NCBI RefSeq assembly: GCF_027019125.1
Contig: NZ_JALUXE010000027.1
Location: 186,001 to 250,000, forward strand
Length of the DNA: 64,000 nt
Origin: Roseovarius sp.
GTDB taxonomy: Bacteria; Pseudomonadota; Alphaproteobacteria; Rhodobacterales; Rhodobacteraceae
Direction of reading: 5' to 3'
The notes below the pieces were generated by a model. The model ran no database searches and was not told where the DNA came from. It saw only the letters and a program-made list of their open reading frames with translations. Of this stretch, positions 45,912-55,023 are shown piece after piece (positions within the stretch are counted from its first letter, which is position 1; the number at the start of each line of letters is the position of its first letter). Both the position numbers and the translations under genes were made by a program.

Positions 45912-48900
45912 TCAGGCGCTGCGCGGGCGGCGCAGGGCAGTCACAAGATAGACCAGCAAGAGACCCAAGGCGCTTCCCGTCAGAAAGAGCGCCAGCGCCG
46001 CCCCCATCGGCGGCAGCGGCACCATGCCCGCCAGCGGCCCCGGCAAATCCCCTGTCACCAGAACCCATCCCATCGTCGCTCCGAACCAGCCCAGCACCAT
46101 CGCAAGGCCACCGCCCAAGACCCCCTGCAACCCGGCCCGACGCCCGCGCAGCCCCCGGCGCAGCGCGGTGACAGGCCGCCCGAGATCCCGCCCGATGGCC
46201 AAGAGGGCGGGCACCACCAAAAGCACCAGCACCATCCCGAACCCAAGCCCGTAAACCAGCGTGATCACCGTCGGCTTGAGGAATTGCGCTTGGGTTGAGC
46301 GTTCAAAGAGCAAGGGCGCCAGCCCCAGAACCGTCGTCAGCGTGGTCAAGAGCACGGCGCGCAACCGGTCGGCGGTGCCCTCGATAATGGCCGGGAACAA
46401 TCCGCGCGATTGCGCATGTTCGTCAATCGACGTGACCAGCACGATGGAATCGTTGATGATGATGCCGGTCATGCCCAGCAATCCGACGACCGTGAACATC
46501 GACAGCGGCACATCCCATTGCGCATGGCCCCAGATCGTGCCCACCAGACCAAAGGGAATGATCGCCATCACCACCATGGGCCGGGTCCAGCTGGCGAAAA
46601 CCAGCGACAACACGATGTAAATGCCCAACAGCGTGGCCATCAGGCCCAGCCGCGCATCGGCCATGAACGCGTCTTCCTGCTCATTCAACCCCGCCAGCCG
46701 ATACTCGACCTGATAGCGTGCCGCGACATCGGGCAGGATTTCCGCCTCCAGCGCGCGGGAAATCTCGGCGGCGCGGGCCGGGTCATCCTCGGAAATATCG
46801 CCCGTCACCGTCACCAGCCGCAGGCCGTTTTCCCGCCGGACCGAGGCAAAGCCGGTGCGCGTCTCGACGCTGACCACATCGGCCAGCGGCACGTATTGCC
46901 CTGCGGGCGTGCGCAATTGCATCCTTTCCAGAAAATCGGCGGTCAGCTCCTCCTCGGGCAGTTCTACCCGCACTTCGGCAGAGCGCGGCCCGTCCGGGTA
47001 GGTTGCCGCCTCGATGCCGCTCACCCGGTTGCGCAGCGTGCGCCCCAGATCGTCGATGGTAAATCCGAGCGCCGCCCCCTGCGGCGTCAGGTCCAGGATC
47101 ACCTCGGCCTTGTCATAGGCCAGACTGTCCTCCAGGCCTGAGACCTCGGGATACCGCCCGAGCGCGGTTTTCAGCGCCTCTGCCGCGGATTTGAGCTGTT
47201 CTGCCTCCGCGCCATAAAGCTGAATGTCGAGCGCATCGCCCCCCGGCCCCGCCCGCGACCCGCGAAAGCTCAGCGTTTCGGTCAAGGGATGCTGCACCAC
47301 CCGCTCTTGCAGATCGGCGACAAAGGCAAAGCTGGAATAGGGCCGCAGATCGGCGTCGATCAATTCGATGGAAATCCCCCCCAAAAGATCGGCCTCGCGC
47401 GTGTCCGATCCCGACAGGCCGCGCCCTGCCGCGCCGCCTACCTGCGCCACCACATAGGCCAGCGGGTTTGCCCCGTGCTCGGCCTCGTACTCCGCACCCA
47501 ACGCCTCGGCGGCCTCTTGCAAGGCGCGCATCTGCGCCAGCGTATCCGCGCGCGTGGCCCCCGGCAGCATGGCGAAATTGCCCGTCACGCTGCCTTGTTC
47601 CGGCGCGTTGAAGAACCGCCATGTCACATCGCCGCGCACGAAACTCGCCACTTGCGTGGCCAAGAGCATCACCGCCGCCGCCAGGACCGCATAGCGCCCC
47701 CGGATCACCCAGGCGATGAGCGGGCGAAAGGCACGGTCGCGAAATACCCGGAACCCTCGGTTCACCAACCGGCTCGGGATGTCGTACCAATGCTCTCGGA
47801 CGGAATGGGCCAGAGCATGGGCCATATGGTTGGGCAGGATCAGGAAGCACTCGATCAGGCTCGCCACCAGCACGGCAATCACCGTGAAGGGAATGTCATA
47901 GATCAGATCGCCAAACCGCCCGCCAATGACCGCAAGACCAAAGAAGGCGATCAGCGTGGTCAGTGTCGCGGCAAAGACCGGCATCGCCATGCGCCCGGCG
48001 GCCCGCTCGGCCGCCACCATCGGCGGCTCGCGCAGGCGGCGATGCCGCGCATCGGCATGTTCGCCTACCACAATGGCATCATCCACCACGATCCCCAGCG
48101 TGATGATCAAGGCGAACAGCGAAATCATGTTGAGCGTGAGACCGGCGGCATACATGAATGCCATCGCTGCCAGCATCGCCACTGGAATCCCCGCCGCGAC
48201 CCAAAACGCCGTGCGCGCGTTCAGGAACAAGAACAGCAGCCCCACCACCAGCGCCAGACCCGTCAACGCATTCTCGACCAGCATCTTGATCCGGCCCGAA
48301 ATCGCCTCGGCCCGCGTGCGAATGAGGTCGATGCTCACGCCTTCGGGCAGGGTCTCGGCCATGCGGTCCGCCACCGCCTGCACCTCGGCCTGAATATCCA
48401 GCGCATCGCCCCGCGCAGAGCGGTCCACCCGCACACTCATTGCCGGGGTCTCGCCCACGTAATAGGCCAGCGCCCGCGTCGCCCCCTCGACCCGCACGCG
48501 CGCGACATCCCCGACCGTCAAGGCGCTGCCATCGGGCGCAATGCGCAGCGTGATCGCGGCAATATCGCGGGCGCTGCGCTTTTGCGTGCCGGTGCGCAGG
48601 CGGGTATTGGCCCCGGTCATGTCCCCCGCCGGATCGGCGGTGATCTCGGCGGCAATGGCGGCGGCAATCTCGGCCATGGTGATGTCATGGGCGATCAACG
48701 CCTGACCCGGCACCTCGATCACGGTTTCGGGCGCTGCCACGCCTTCGATGGTCGTCCGCGTCACCCCGGCATCAAAGAGCCGCGCCACCAGTTCATCCGC
48801 CAGCCGCGCCAGTTGCTCGGTGCCCACCGGCCCGGTGATCACCACATCCGTCACCTGATCGCGCCAGGCGCCGCGCCGCACAACAGGCTCTTCCGCGTCA

Positions 48901-49262
48901 TCGGGCAGGGTGGTGATGATATCCAGCGCCGCCTGCACCTCGTCCGCCGCGCGGCCCATATCCCAGCCCGGCTCGAATTCGAGCGTCACCAGCGCGCTGT
49001 TCTCGCGGCTGAGCGAGGTCGCGGCCTCCACCCCCTCGACCGCCAGAAGGGCAGGTTCCAGCACCTGCACGATGCCGCCGTCCACATCCTCGGCGCTCGC
49101 CCCCTCCCAGGCGACCGACACGCTCACATTGTCGATCACCACATCGGGAAAGAATTGCGCCCGCATTCTCGGCAAGGCCATCAGCCCCAGCGCCACCATC
49201 AGCACCAACAGCAGATTGGCCGCCGTGCGGTGCCGCGTGAACCAGGAAATGACAGCCGCCAT
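45912..49262 (-). CDS. RND-family efflux transporter permease
   Basis: 1116 aa inner-membrane proton-driven pump. Twelve hydrophobic segments in two halves and large periplasmic porter loops are visible. The TM4 motif GIVVDDAIVVGEHAD contains the proton-relay Asp pair. Nearest by pattern to hydrophobe/amphiphile exporters (HAE), not obviously a heavy-metal CusA. Encoded just downstream of its membrane fusion protein; no outer-membrane factor gene adjacent. A second copy of extra C-terminal hydrophobic segments (about residues 1040-1110) follows the RND end. Confidence 0.92.
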   Translation of the reverse strand: MAAVISWFTRHRTAANLLLVLMVALGLMALPRMRAQFFPDVVIDNVSVSVAWEGASAEDVDGGIVQVLEPALLAVEGVEAATSLSRENSALVTLEFEPGWDMGRAADEVQAALDIITTLPDDAEEPVVRRGAWRDQVTDVVITGPVGTEQLARLADELVARLFDAGVTRTTIEGVAAPETVIEVPGQALIAHDITMAEIAAAIAAEITADPAGDMTGANTRLRTGTQKRSARDIAAITLRIAPDGSALTVGDVARVRVEGATRALAYYVGETPAMSVRVDRSARGDALDIQAEVQAVADRMAETLPEGVSIDLIRTRAEAISGRIKMLVENALTGLALVVGLLFLFLNARTAFWVAAGIPVAMLAAMAFMYAAGLTLNMISLFALIITLGIVVDDAIVVGEHADARHRRLREPPMVAAERAAGRMAMPVFAATLTTLIAFFGLAVIGGRFGDLIYDIPFTVIAVLVASLIECFLILPNHMAHALAHSVREHWYDIPSRLVNRGFRVFRDRAFRPLIAWVIRGRYAVLAAAVMLLATQVASFVRGDVTWRFFNAPEQGSVTGNFAMLPGATRADTLAQMRALQEAAEALGAEYEAEHGANPLAYVVAQVGGAAGRGLSGSDTREADLLGGISIELIDADLRPYSSFAFVADLQERVVQHPLTETLSFRGSRAGPGGDALDIQLYGAEAEQLKSAAEALKTALGRYPEVSGLEDSLAYDKAEVILDLTPQGAALGFTIDDLGRTLRNRVSGIEAATYPDGPRSAEVRVELPEEELTADFLERMQLRTPAGQYVPLADVVSVETRTGFASVRRENGLRLVTVTGDISEDDPARAAEISRALEAEILPDVAARYQVEYRLAGLNEQEDAFMADARLGLMATLLGIYIVLSLVFASWTRPMVVMAIIPFGLVGTIWGHAQWDVPLSMFTVVGLLGMTGIIINDSIVLVTSIDEHAQSRGLFPAIIEGTADRLRAVLLTTLTTVLGLAPLLFERSTQAQFLKPTVITLVYGLGFGMVLVLLVVPALLAIGRDLGRPVTALRRGLRGRRAGLQGVLGGGLAMVLGWFGATMGWVLVTGDLPGPLAGMVPLPPMGAALALFLTGSALGLLLVYLVTALRRPRSA

Positions 49263-49267
49263 GCCGC

Positions 49268-50719
49268 TCAGCCTCCGATGCGGCGTTCCAGCCGTTCCAC
49301 CGTGCTCAGCGAGACTTCGGGTTGTTCCAACTGCGCCAGCAGGCGGCGCTTGGCCTCTTCCGGCATGTCGGTGCTGGCCTCGACATAGGCCACCAGCCGC
49401 GCCCGCCGGTCCGGGCTGAGCGTGACGGTGTCCGCCCCGGGCACGGCCTCGGCACTCTCCAGCTTGCGCACCTTGATCCCTGCGCCCAGAACCGGCGTGC
49501 GTTCCGCCACCACATCGCGCCCCGCCAGCCCCGGCGCCGCCACCAGAATATCATTGCCCTGCCGTCGCAAGAGCGTGACGGCCACCGCCTCCAACCGCTC
49601 CTCGGCACCGATCACCAACACCTGACCATCCGGCCCAAGCGCCGTCGCGGGCAGGCGAATGGCGGCGCTCAAGACGGGCTCTTCAACCGTCACGGTCACG
49701 AAATCGCCGGGTTTCATCGCCGGGGCATTGTCCAGCGTGGCAAAGACCAGACGCCCGCTTTCTCCCTCGGCCAGTGCCGCGCCCTGCCGCGTGATCCGCC
49801 CTGTCGCCGTCAAATCCAGCCCGCCGGTATCAAGCGTCACCGTCACCGGCGCATCACTCAACCCTCCGGCCTCATCCAGCAGCCGCGCATATTGCGCCGT
49901 GGACAGGCGAAACGCCACCTCCATCGCCGCGCCATCCACCAGTTGCGCCAGTTGCTCATTGGCTGCCACCAGACGGCCCGCAACCACGCTTACCTCGCTC
50001 AACCTGCCGGTGAACCCTGCGATGATCCGTGTCTCGGACAGCCGCCGCTCGGCCTCGGACAGCGCCAGCTCGGCGCGCGCCGTGGATGTCGCCGCCTGAT
50101 CTATCCGCGCCTCCGCCAGTGCCAGCGCCTGACGGCTGGCCAATACCGCCTGCCGCGCCTGCACCACGTTGAATTCCGCGTTCTCGACGGCCGTCAGCGT
50201 GCCCACGCCGCGTGCCTCAAGATCACGTTGCCGCGCCAAGGCCCGATCCTGTATTTCGGCCTGCTCGCGCCGCGCGGCCAATTCATCGCGCGCCAGATCG
50301 AGCGCGCGCGCCGCCTCGCGCGCCTCGGCGCGGGCATCCATCAGGTCCGTGCGCGCGCGCTCGCGCGCGCTTTCGGCATCCGCAGGGTCGATCCGCGCCA
50401 GAAATTGCCCGGCGCGCACCATGCCGCCTTCGATGAATTCGGGCGCCAGCTCGGTGATCACCCCGGTCGCCTGCGCGCGGATTTCCAGCGTGCGGCGGCT
50501 CTCGATCTGGCCAAAGGCGGTGAGGGTGGGGGTGATCTCTGTCTCGACCGCCCGCACCGTGCGCACGGCAAAGGCGCGCTCCTTGCGCTCGGGCACACGC
50601 ACCTCACGGGCCATGCGCTCTTGCACGGCACTGACCACGGTCTGTCCGGCATAGGCCAAGAGACCCAAGGTAAGAGCAAGCAGAAAGAGCCCGATCAGAC
50701 CCTGACGCAAAAACCGCAT
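49268..50719 (-). CDS. RND efflux membrane fusion protein (HlyD/AcrA type)
   Basis: 483 aa periplasmic adaptor with one N-terminal helix (LIGLFLLALTLGLLAYAG). Lipoyl half-motifs around residue 75 and coiled-coil hairpin from about 110-230 (ARERARTDLMDARAEAREAA and heptads) flank a beta-barrel domain. ATG 50719 is taken since the ORF start at 50728 is TTG; AAGAGG lies upstream. It is followed 5 nt later by the pump gene. Confidence 0.92.
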   Translation of the reverse strand: MRFLRQGLIGLFLLALTLGLLAYAGQTVVSAVQERMAREVRVPERKERAFAVRTVRAVETEITPTLTAFGQIESRRTLEIRAQATGVITELAPEFIEGGMVRAGQFLARIDPADAESARERARTDLMDARAEAREAARALDLARDELAARREQAEIQDRALARQRDLEARGVGTLTAVENAEFNVVQARQAVLASRQALALAEARIDQAATSTARAELALSEAERRLSETRIIAGFTGRLSEVSVVAGRLVAANEQLAQLVDGAAMEVAFRLSTAQYARLLDEAGGLSDAPVTVTLDTGGLDLTATGRITRQGAALAEGESGRLVFATLDNAPAMKPGDFVTVTVEEPVLSAAIRLPATALGPDGQVLVIGAEERLEAVAVTLLRRQGNDILVAAPGLAGRDVVAERTPVLGAGIKVRKLESAEAVPGADTVTLSPDRRARLVAYVEASTDMPEEAKRRLLAQLEQPEVSLSTVERLERRIGG

Positions 50720-50736
50720 GGCGCGCAACCTCTTGA

Positions 50737-50759
50737 ACCGGCCCGGTCGGCTGGCCGGT
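50737..50759. promoter_or_regulatory. Inverted repeat upstream of the RND efflux genes
   Basis: ACCGGCC at 50737-50743 and GGCCGGT at 50753-50759 are exact reverse complements with a 9-bp spacer, just upstream of the membrane-fusion start. Candidate operator for a regulator that is not in this window. Confidence 0.35.
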
Positions 50760-50824
50760 CCCCATAATGTAACGTCGGCCCACAGAATGCCAAGCCGCTC
50801 GCAGAGGTCATACGCCGCCGCGCG

Positions 50825-51367
50825 TCACTTCCGGCGTTGATGCTCGTCAAGGCGCGGCATGATCTCCACGAAATTGCAGGGCCGATGCCGATAATCGAGC
50901 TGATATTTCAGGATTTCGTCCCAGGCATCCTTGCACGCCCCCGGACTGCCCGGCAGCGCAAAGAGATAGGTGCCCCCCGCCACGCCCCCCGTCGCCCGGC
51001 TCTGCACCGCCGAGGTGCCGATCTTCTGCATCGAGACGATGGTAAAGACCGTGCCAAAGGCGTCGATTTCCTTTTCATAGACATCGCGATGCGCCTCCAC
51101 GGTCACATCGCGGCCCGTCAGGCCCGTGCCCCCCGTGGAAATCACCACATCCACCTCCGGATTGGCGATCCATTCGCGCAACTGCTCGGCCACCTGATCC
51201 CGCTCGTCCCGCACGATCATGCGATCCGCAAGGATATGCCCCGCTTCCTCGATCCGCGCGACCAGCGTATCGCCCGAGCGGTCATCAGACATATCGCGGC
51301 TGTCCGATACCGTCAGAACGGCGATCCGCACCGGGATGAACGCCTTGCTCTCGTCAATTCGCGACAT
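50825..51367 (-). CDS. moaB: Molybdopterin adenylyltransferase-like protein MoaB
   Basis: 180 aa, single MoCF-binding domain. Motifs: AVLTVSDSRDMSDDRSG, VDVVISTGGTGLTGRDVT and FALPGSPGACKDAWDEIL. It acts in molybdenum cofactor synthesis, activating molybdopterin. It is separate from the mod operon on the minus strand, 106 bp upstream (on the same strand) of the efflux pair. Confidence 0.93.
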   Translation of the reverse strand: MSRIDESKAFIPVRIAVLTVSDSRDMSDDRSGDTLVARIEEAGHILADRMIVRDERDQVAEQLREWIANPEVDVVISTGGTGLTGRDVTVEAHRDVYEKEIDAFGTVFTIVSMQKIGTSAVQSRATGGVAGGTYLFALPGSPGACKDAWDEILKYQLDYRHRPCNFVEIMPRLDEHQRRK

Positions 51368-51371
51368 GGGA

Positions 51372-51992
51372 TCAACTCCTTTGCATGAGCGCCAGACGCG
51401 CGGCCAGCGCTGTAAAAATCGTGGCCGAGGCTATCCCCAGCCCCCGCGCGAACCGTGGCGAGGTCGCCAGACGCCGCCCCAGCCCCCCGGCAAAAACCCC
51501 GACCGCGCCGTTGATCACAAACCCACCCACCGCGAGGATCAAGCCAAAGATCAGGAACTGCGGCAGGATGGCGCGCGCGGGGTCAACGAATTGCGGCACA
51601 AAGGCCAGCACAAAGAGAATGACCTTGGGATTGAGCAGGTTCACCATCATCCCCTCGCGGAATGCGCGTGCCACACCCATCACGCGCGCATCGGGGCGCA
51701 GGGGGCCCGTTCGCAACGCGCCCCAGGCCAGCCACAAGAGATAGCCAACCCCCAGCCAGCGGATCACGTCCAGAACCAACGGCTGTGCGGCGATGGCCGC
51801 CGCCAGCCCCAGCCCCGCCAGCGTTACATGCACCATGCCCCCCGCCGAAATCCCGGCACTCGCGGCCAGCGCCGGCCGCGGTCCCGCGCGCAATCCCAGA
51901 CCAAGGCAGAACATCATGTCCGCCCCCGGCGTGAGGTTGAGCGCGAGCCCCGCCGGAATGAACGCCAAGAGGGTCAAAGGATCGACGATCAC
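51372..51992 (-). CDS. LysE/RhtB-family amino-acid exporter
   Basis: 206 aa with about six hydrophobic segments. The first helix motif LALNLTPGADMMFCLGLGLRAG is the RhtB/LysE signature. GTG 51992 is taken because it gives a normal N terminus, has GGAGGGG upstream, and overlaps the UDG stop in GTGA. Substrate unknown. Confidence 0.85.
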   Translation of the reverse strand: MIVDPLTLLAFIPAGLALNLTPGADMMFCLGLGLRAGPRPALAASAGISAGGMVHVTLAGLGLAAAIAAQPLVLDVIRWLGVGYLLWLAWGALRTGPLRPDARVMGVARAFREGMMVNLLNPKVILFVLAFVPQFVDPARAILPQFLIFGLILAVGGFVINGAVGVFAGGLGRRLATSPRFARGLGIASATIFTALAARLALMQRS

Positions 51993-52792
51993 GCCCCCCC
52001 CTCCCGCAATCGCGCCTTGAGCGCCAGCAAATCCGCCCAGGCCTCGCGCTTGGCCTCGGGCGTGCGCAAGAGATAGGCGGGATGAAACATCGGCAAGGCA
52101 GGCTTGCCATAGGCCTCGGCCCAGCGCCCGCGCAGCCGGGTGATGCCGCGCTGACCCAATCCCGCCTCGCAACTGATATTGCCCATGAGCACGACCGCCG
52201 CCGGGTTCACCAAGGCCACATGCCGCGCCACGAAGGGGCGCATCATCGCGATTTCCTCGGCATTGGGGTCGCGATTCTGCGGTGGCCGCCACGGCAGGAC
52301 ATTGGTGATATAGACCGCCTCTTGCGGCGCATCTGCCCCGCGCATGAGGCCAATCGCCGCCAGCATCCGGTCGAGCAATTGCCCCGCCCGGCCCACAAAG
52401 GGCTTGCCCTGCTGATCCTCGTCCCGTCCCGGCGCCTCTCCGATGATCATCACCCGCGCCGCCGGATTGCCATCGCTGAACACCAGATTGCGCGCCCCGC
52501 GCTTCAACTCGCAATGCGGATAGGCCGCAAGGGCCGCGCGCAACGCCTCAAGATCCACGGCTGCCGCCGCCGCCGCTTGCGCGGCCGCTACCGGATCGGC
52601 GCCTGCGGGCGTGGCCGGCGCGGCCAGCGCTGCGCGCGGGGGTTCGGCCTTGGGGGGCGCGACAGGCTTGGCGGCCTTCTCGGGCAACTCATACCGATTG
52701 ACCGGCGCATCGCCAATCGCCTCGGTCGCGCCAAGCTCGATCTGCCAGATCAGGCTGGCCAAGGCGTCATGGGGGCTGAGCGTTGATTCCAT
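51989..52792 (-). CDS. Family-4-like uracil-DNA glycosylase lacking Fe-S cysteines
   Basis: 267 aa. N-terminal 85 residues are Ala/Pro-rich linker. The catalytic motif IIGEAPGRDEDQQGKPFVG and the HPAYLLR motif mark a UDG of family 4 type. Family 4 proteins carry four cluster cysteines; here only HCELK and SCEAG contain Cys, and the usual positions read NVLPWRPP and AMMRPF. Active-site residues are otherwise intact. ATG 52792 is chosen; the upstream extension looks non-coding. DNA repair role inferred. Confidence 0.85.
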   Translation of the reverse strand: MESTLSPHDALASLIWQIELGATEAIGDAPVNRYELPEKAAKPVAPPKAEPPRAALAAPATPAGADPVAAAQAAAAAAVDLEALRAALAAYPHCELKRGARNLVFSDGNPAARVMIIGEAPGRDEDQQGKPFVGRAGQLLDRMLAAIGLMRGADAPQEAVYITNVLPWRPPQNRDPNAEEIAMMRPFVARHVALVNPAAVVLMGNISCEAGLGQRGITRLRGRWAEAYGKPALPMFHPAYLLRTPEAKREAWADLLALKARLREGGA

Positions 52793-52970
52793 GGGCGCGA
52801 CGCTACCCCGTGGCGGGCTGCGGTGAAAGGGCCATGATGGCGCGCCCGGGGCCGAGCACGCAGTCGGGGGATATGCAGAACGATGAACGCCACGGCCCCG
52901 CGACAAACCCCGCCTTGCCCTGTGGCGACACCGGTCTTACAAGGCTCTGGGAACCGGTTCGGAGGGCGGC

Positions 52971-53915
52971 ATGACATTTCCACACGCGCATCTTCTGGGG
53001 ATCGAGCCGCTGTCCCCGGCGGACATCACCGCGATTCTCGATCTGGCCGAGGATTACGTGACCCTCAACCGCAGCGCCACCAAACATGGCGATGCGCTGG
53101 CAGGGCTCACGCAGATCAACATGTTCTTCGAGAACTCCACCCGCACCCAGGCCAGTTTCGAGTTGGCAGGCAAGCGGCTGGGCGCGGATGTGATGAACAT
53201 GGCGATGCAGGCCTCCAGCCTGAAAAAGGGCGAAACCCTGATTGACACCGCCCTCACCCTCAACGCCATGCACCCCGATCTTCTGGTGGTGCGCCATCCC
53301 CATTCCGGCGCGGTGGACCTGCTTGCGCAAAAGGTGCGCTGCGCCGTGCTCAACGCGGGCGACGGGCGGCACGAACATCCCACTCAGGCGCTCTTGGATG
53401 CGCTGACGATCCGTCGTGCCAAGGGGCGGCTGCACCGTCTGACCGTGGCCATCTGCGGCGACATCGCCCATAGCCGCGTGGCGCGCTCGAATATCCTGCT
53501 GCTGGGCCGGATGGAAAACCGCGTCCGCCTCATCGGTCCGCCCACGCTCATGCCCGCTGGCATCGACGCCTTTGGCGTCGAGGTCTATGACGACATGCGC
53601 CGCGGGCTTGAGGGGGCCGATGTGGTGATGATGCTCAGGCTGCAAAAGGAACGCATGGACGGCGGTTTCATCCCCTCCGAGCGCGAATATTACCACCGCT
53701 ACGGGCTCGACGCCGAAAAGTTGGCCCATGCCAAGCCGGATGCCATCGTGATGCACCCCGGACCGATGAATCGCGGCGTCGAGATCGACGGCGAGATTGC
53801 CGATGACATCAACCGCTCGGTCATTCAGGACCAGGTCGAGATGGGCGTGGCCGTGCGCATGGCGGCGATGGACCTGCTCGCGCGCAATCTGCGCGCCCGC
53901 CGGGCGGCGGCATGA
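52971..53915 (+). CDS. pyrB: Aspartate carbamoyltransferase catalytic chain
   Basis: 314 aa. Carbamoyl-phosphate motif [13 protein letters not shown], catalytic [15 protein letters not shown], and [12 protein letters not shown] are all present. It makes carbamoyl-aspartate in pyrimidine synthesis. No PyrI regulatory chain gene follows; instead a dihydroorotase-like protein is encoded 1.1 kb downstream in the same direction, as in some bacteria where it supports ATCase assembly. Confidence 0.97.
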   Translation: MTFPHAHLLGIEPLSPADITAILDLAEDYVTLNRSATKHGDALAGLTQINMFFENSTRTQASFELAGKRLGADVMNMAMQASSLKKGETLIDTALTLNAMHPDLLVVRHPHSGAVDLLAQKVRCAVLNAGDGRHEHPTQALLDALTIRRAKGRLHRLTVAICGDIAHSRVARSNILLLGRMENRVRLIGPPTLMPAGIDAFGVEVYDDMRRGLEGADVVMMLRLQKERMDGGFIPSEREYYHRYGLDAEKLAHAKPDAIVMHPGPMNRGVEIDGEIADDINRSVIQDQVEMGVAVRMAAMDLLARNLRARRAAA

Positions 53916-54442
53916 GCACGGTTCTGCGCATCCCCGCCGGTGAGGCCCATATCGTGCGCCTCTTTGCCGTGGACGAGGATCGCGCCAACCCACACCCCGA
54001 TGATGCCATCCTCGCGGCGCTGGGCACAGGCCCGCTCAAGACGTCGGAAATCGAGCTTTTCGATGTGGCCGATCTGAATGGCATGACGCTCACCGACTAT
54101 CTGGCCGAGGGGCACGGCATTGCCGTGGCCGACCTCGCGCCGATGCAGCCGCAGGTCAATGGCCTCAAGGGCCGCGTGCTGATCCTGCCCTCGCGTGCCT
54201 TTGAAGGGCGCGCACAGGACATGCGCCCGCGCGCCCCCCTGCGCCTCGTCGCGCGGTTTTCCGAAGAGGTGGCGCCGGTGCGTTTCACCCCTCTGCCCAC
54301 GGGCAGCGCCGAGGGTCTGCTCACCCCCCGCGCCAATGCCCGCCCGCAGGGTGCGGGCCGGTTGCGGCTCATGGCCTTTGCCGTGCTGGCGCTCATGGCC
54401 ATTGGGGCGGCCATCGCCATTGGCCTCGCGGTGAAACTATGA
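53912..54442 (+). CDS. Uncharacterised protein with C-terminal membrane helix
   Basis: 176 aa. Residues 1-150 are soluble and mixed; a hydrophobic helix occupies about 152-175 ([19 protein letters not shown]). No family recognised. The start overlaps pyrB (ATGA) and the stop overlaps the next gene, so it is in the pyrB operon. Tail-anchored topology is possible. Confidence 0.8.
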   Translation: MSTVLRIPAGEAHIVRLFAVDEDRANPHPDDAILAALGTGPLKTSEIELFDVADLNGMTLTDYLAEGHGIAVADLAPMQPQVNGLKGRVLILPSRAFEGRAQDMRPRAPLRLVARFSEEVAPVRFTPLPTGSAEGLLTPRANARPQGAGRLRLMAFAVLALMAIGAAIAIGLAVKL

Positions 54443-54882
54443 GCGAGGGGCTGATCCATTCCATGACCCCGACAACGCCGCTCGATCCGGGCGAGCGCGT
54501 GATCCACAGCTTTCACCCCGACCGTGCCGCCTATCGCCGTGACCACGCCTGGCTTGCGGCGGGGGCCATGGCGCTGGGCATGGCGATTCTCTGGGCGATC
54601 GGCAATCCGCATGTCTGGACAGGGGCCGTGGGCGGTCTCGCGGCGATTGCCGTGCGCGGCTTTTACGTGGCCTCCGACGAGTTGAAGGCACGGTGGGATC
54701 TGACCGACCGGCGGCTCCTTGGCCCGCAAACCCGCGCGGTGCGGCTCTCGGAGATCAAGACGGTGCGGGGATTGGCCAGCGCCGTGCAGGTGATCACCGC
54801 CACGGGCGACAAGCACCTGATCAAGTATCAGGCCGACCGCGCCGGCACCGAGGCGCGGATACGCGCCGCCGCAGGACTATGA
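54439..54882 (+). CDS. Bacterial PH-domain (DUF304-like) membrane protein
   Basis: 147 aa. Two hydrophobic segments (about 38-52 and 56-72, WLAAGAMALGMAILWAIG) are followed by a short beta-rich domain with WDLTDRRLLGPQTRAVRLSEI, the pattern of bacterial PH-like domains. Function unknown. Overlaps the previous gene by ATGA. Confidence 0.8.
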   Translation: MSEGLIHSMTPTTPLDPGERVIHSFHPDRAAYRRDHAWLAAGAMALGMAILWAIGNPHVWTGAVGGLAAIAVRGFYVASDELKARWDLTDRRLLGPQTRAVRLSEIKTVRGLASAVQVITATGDKHLIKYQADRAGTEARIRAAAGL

Positions 54883-54891
54883 GAGGACAGG

Positions 54892-54993
54892 ATGCAGGAC
54901 CCCAAAGACCCACGCATGTCCGGCAAGATCGCCATGGCGGCCCTTCTGGTGATCGCCGCCCTGACCGTGGTCATGGTCTGGGTGGCGGGATGA
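54892..54993 (+). CDS. 33-residue membrane protein
   Basis: MQDPKDPRMSGK precedes one hydrophobic helix ending in WVAG. It lies 9 nt after the DUF304-like gene and 30 nt before the dihydroorotase-like start, with AGAGGACAGG as ribosome site. Support is by position and a clean helix; no homologue recognised. Confidence 0.55.
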   Translation: MQDPKDPRMSGKIAMAALLVIAALTVVMVWVAG

Positions 54994-55023
54994 CCAGTGC
55001 CCAAGCCGAAAGAAAGTAACCGT

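Noticed and set aside
47289-49388. 699-codon open frame on the plus strand opposite the RND pump
   Set aside because: His/Arg/Gln-rich composition typical of antisense frames; the RND reading frame is clear.
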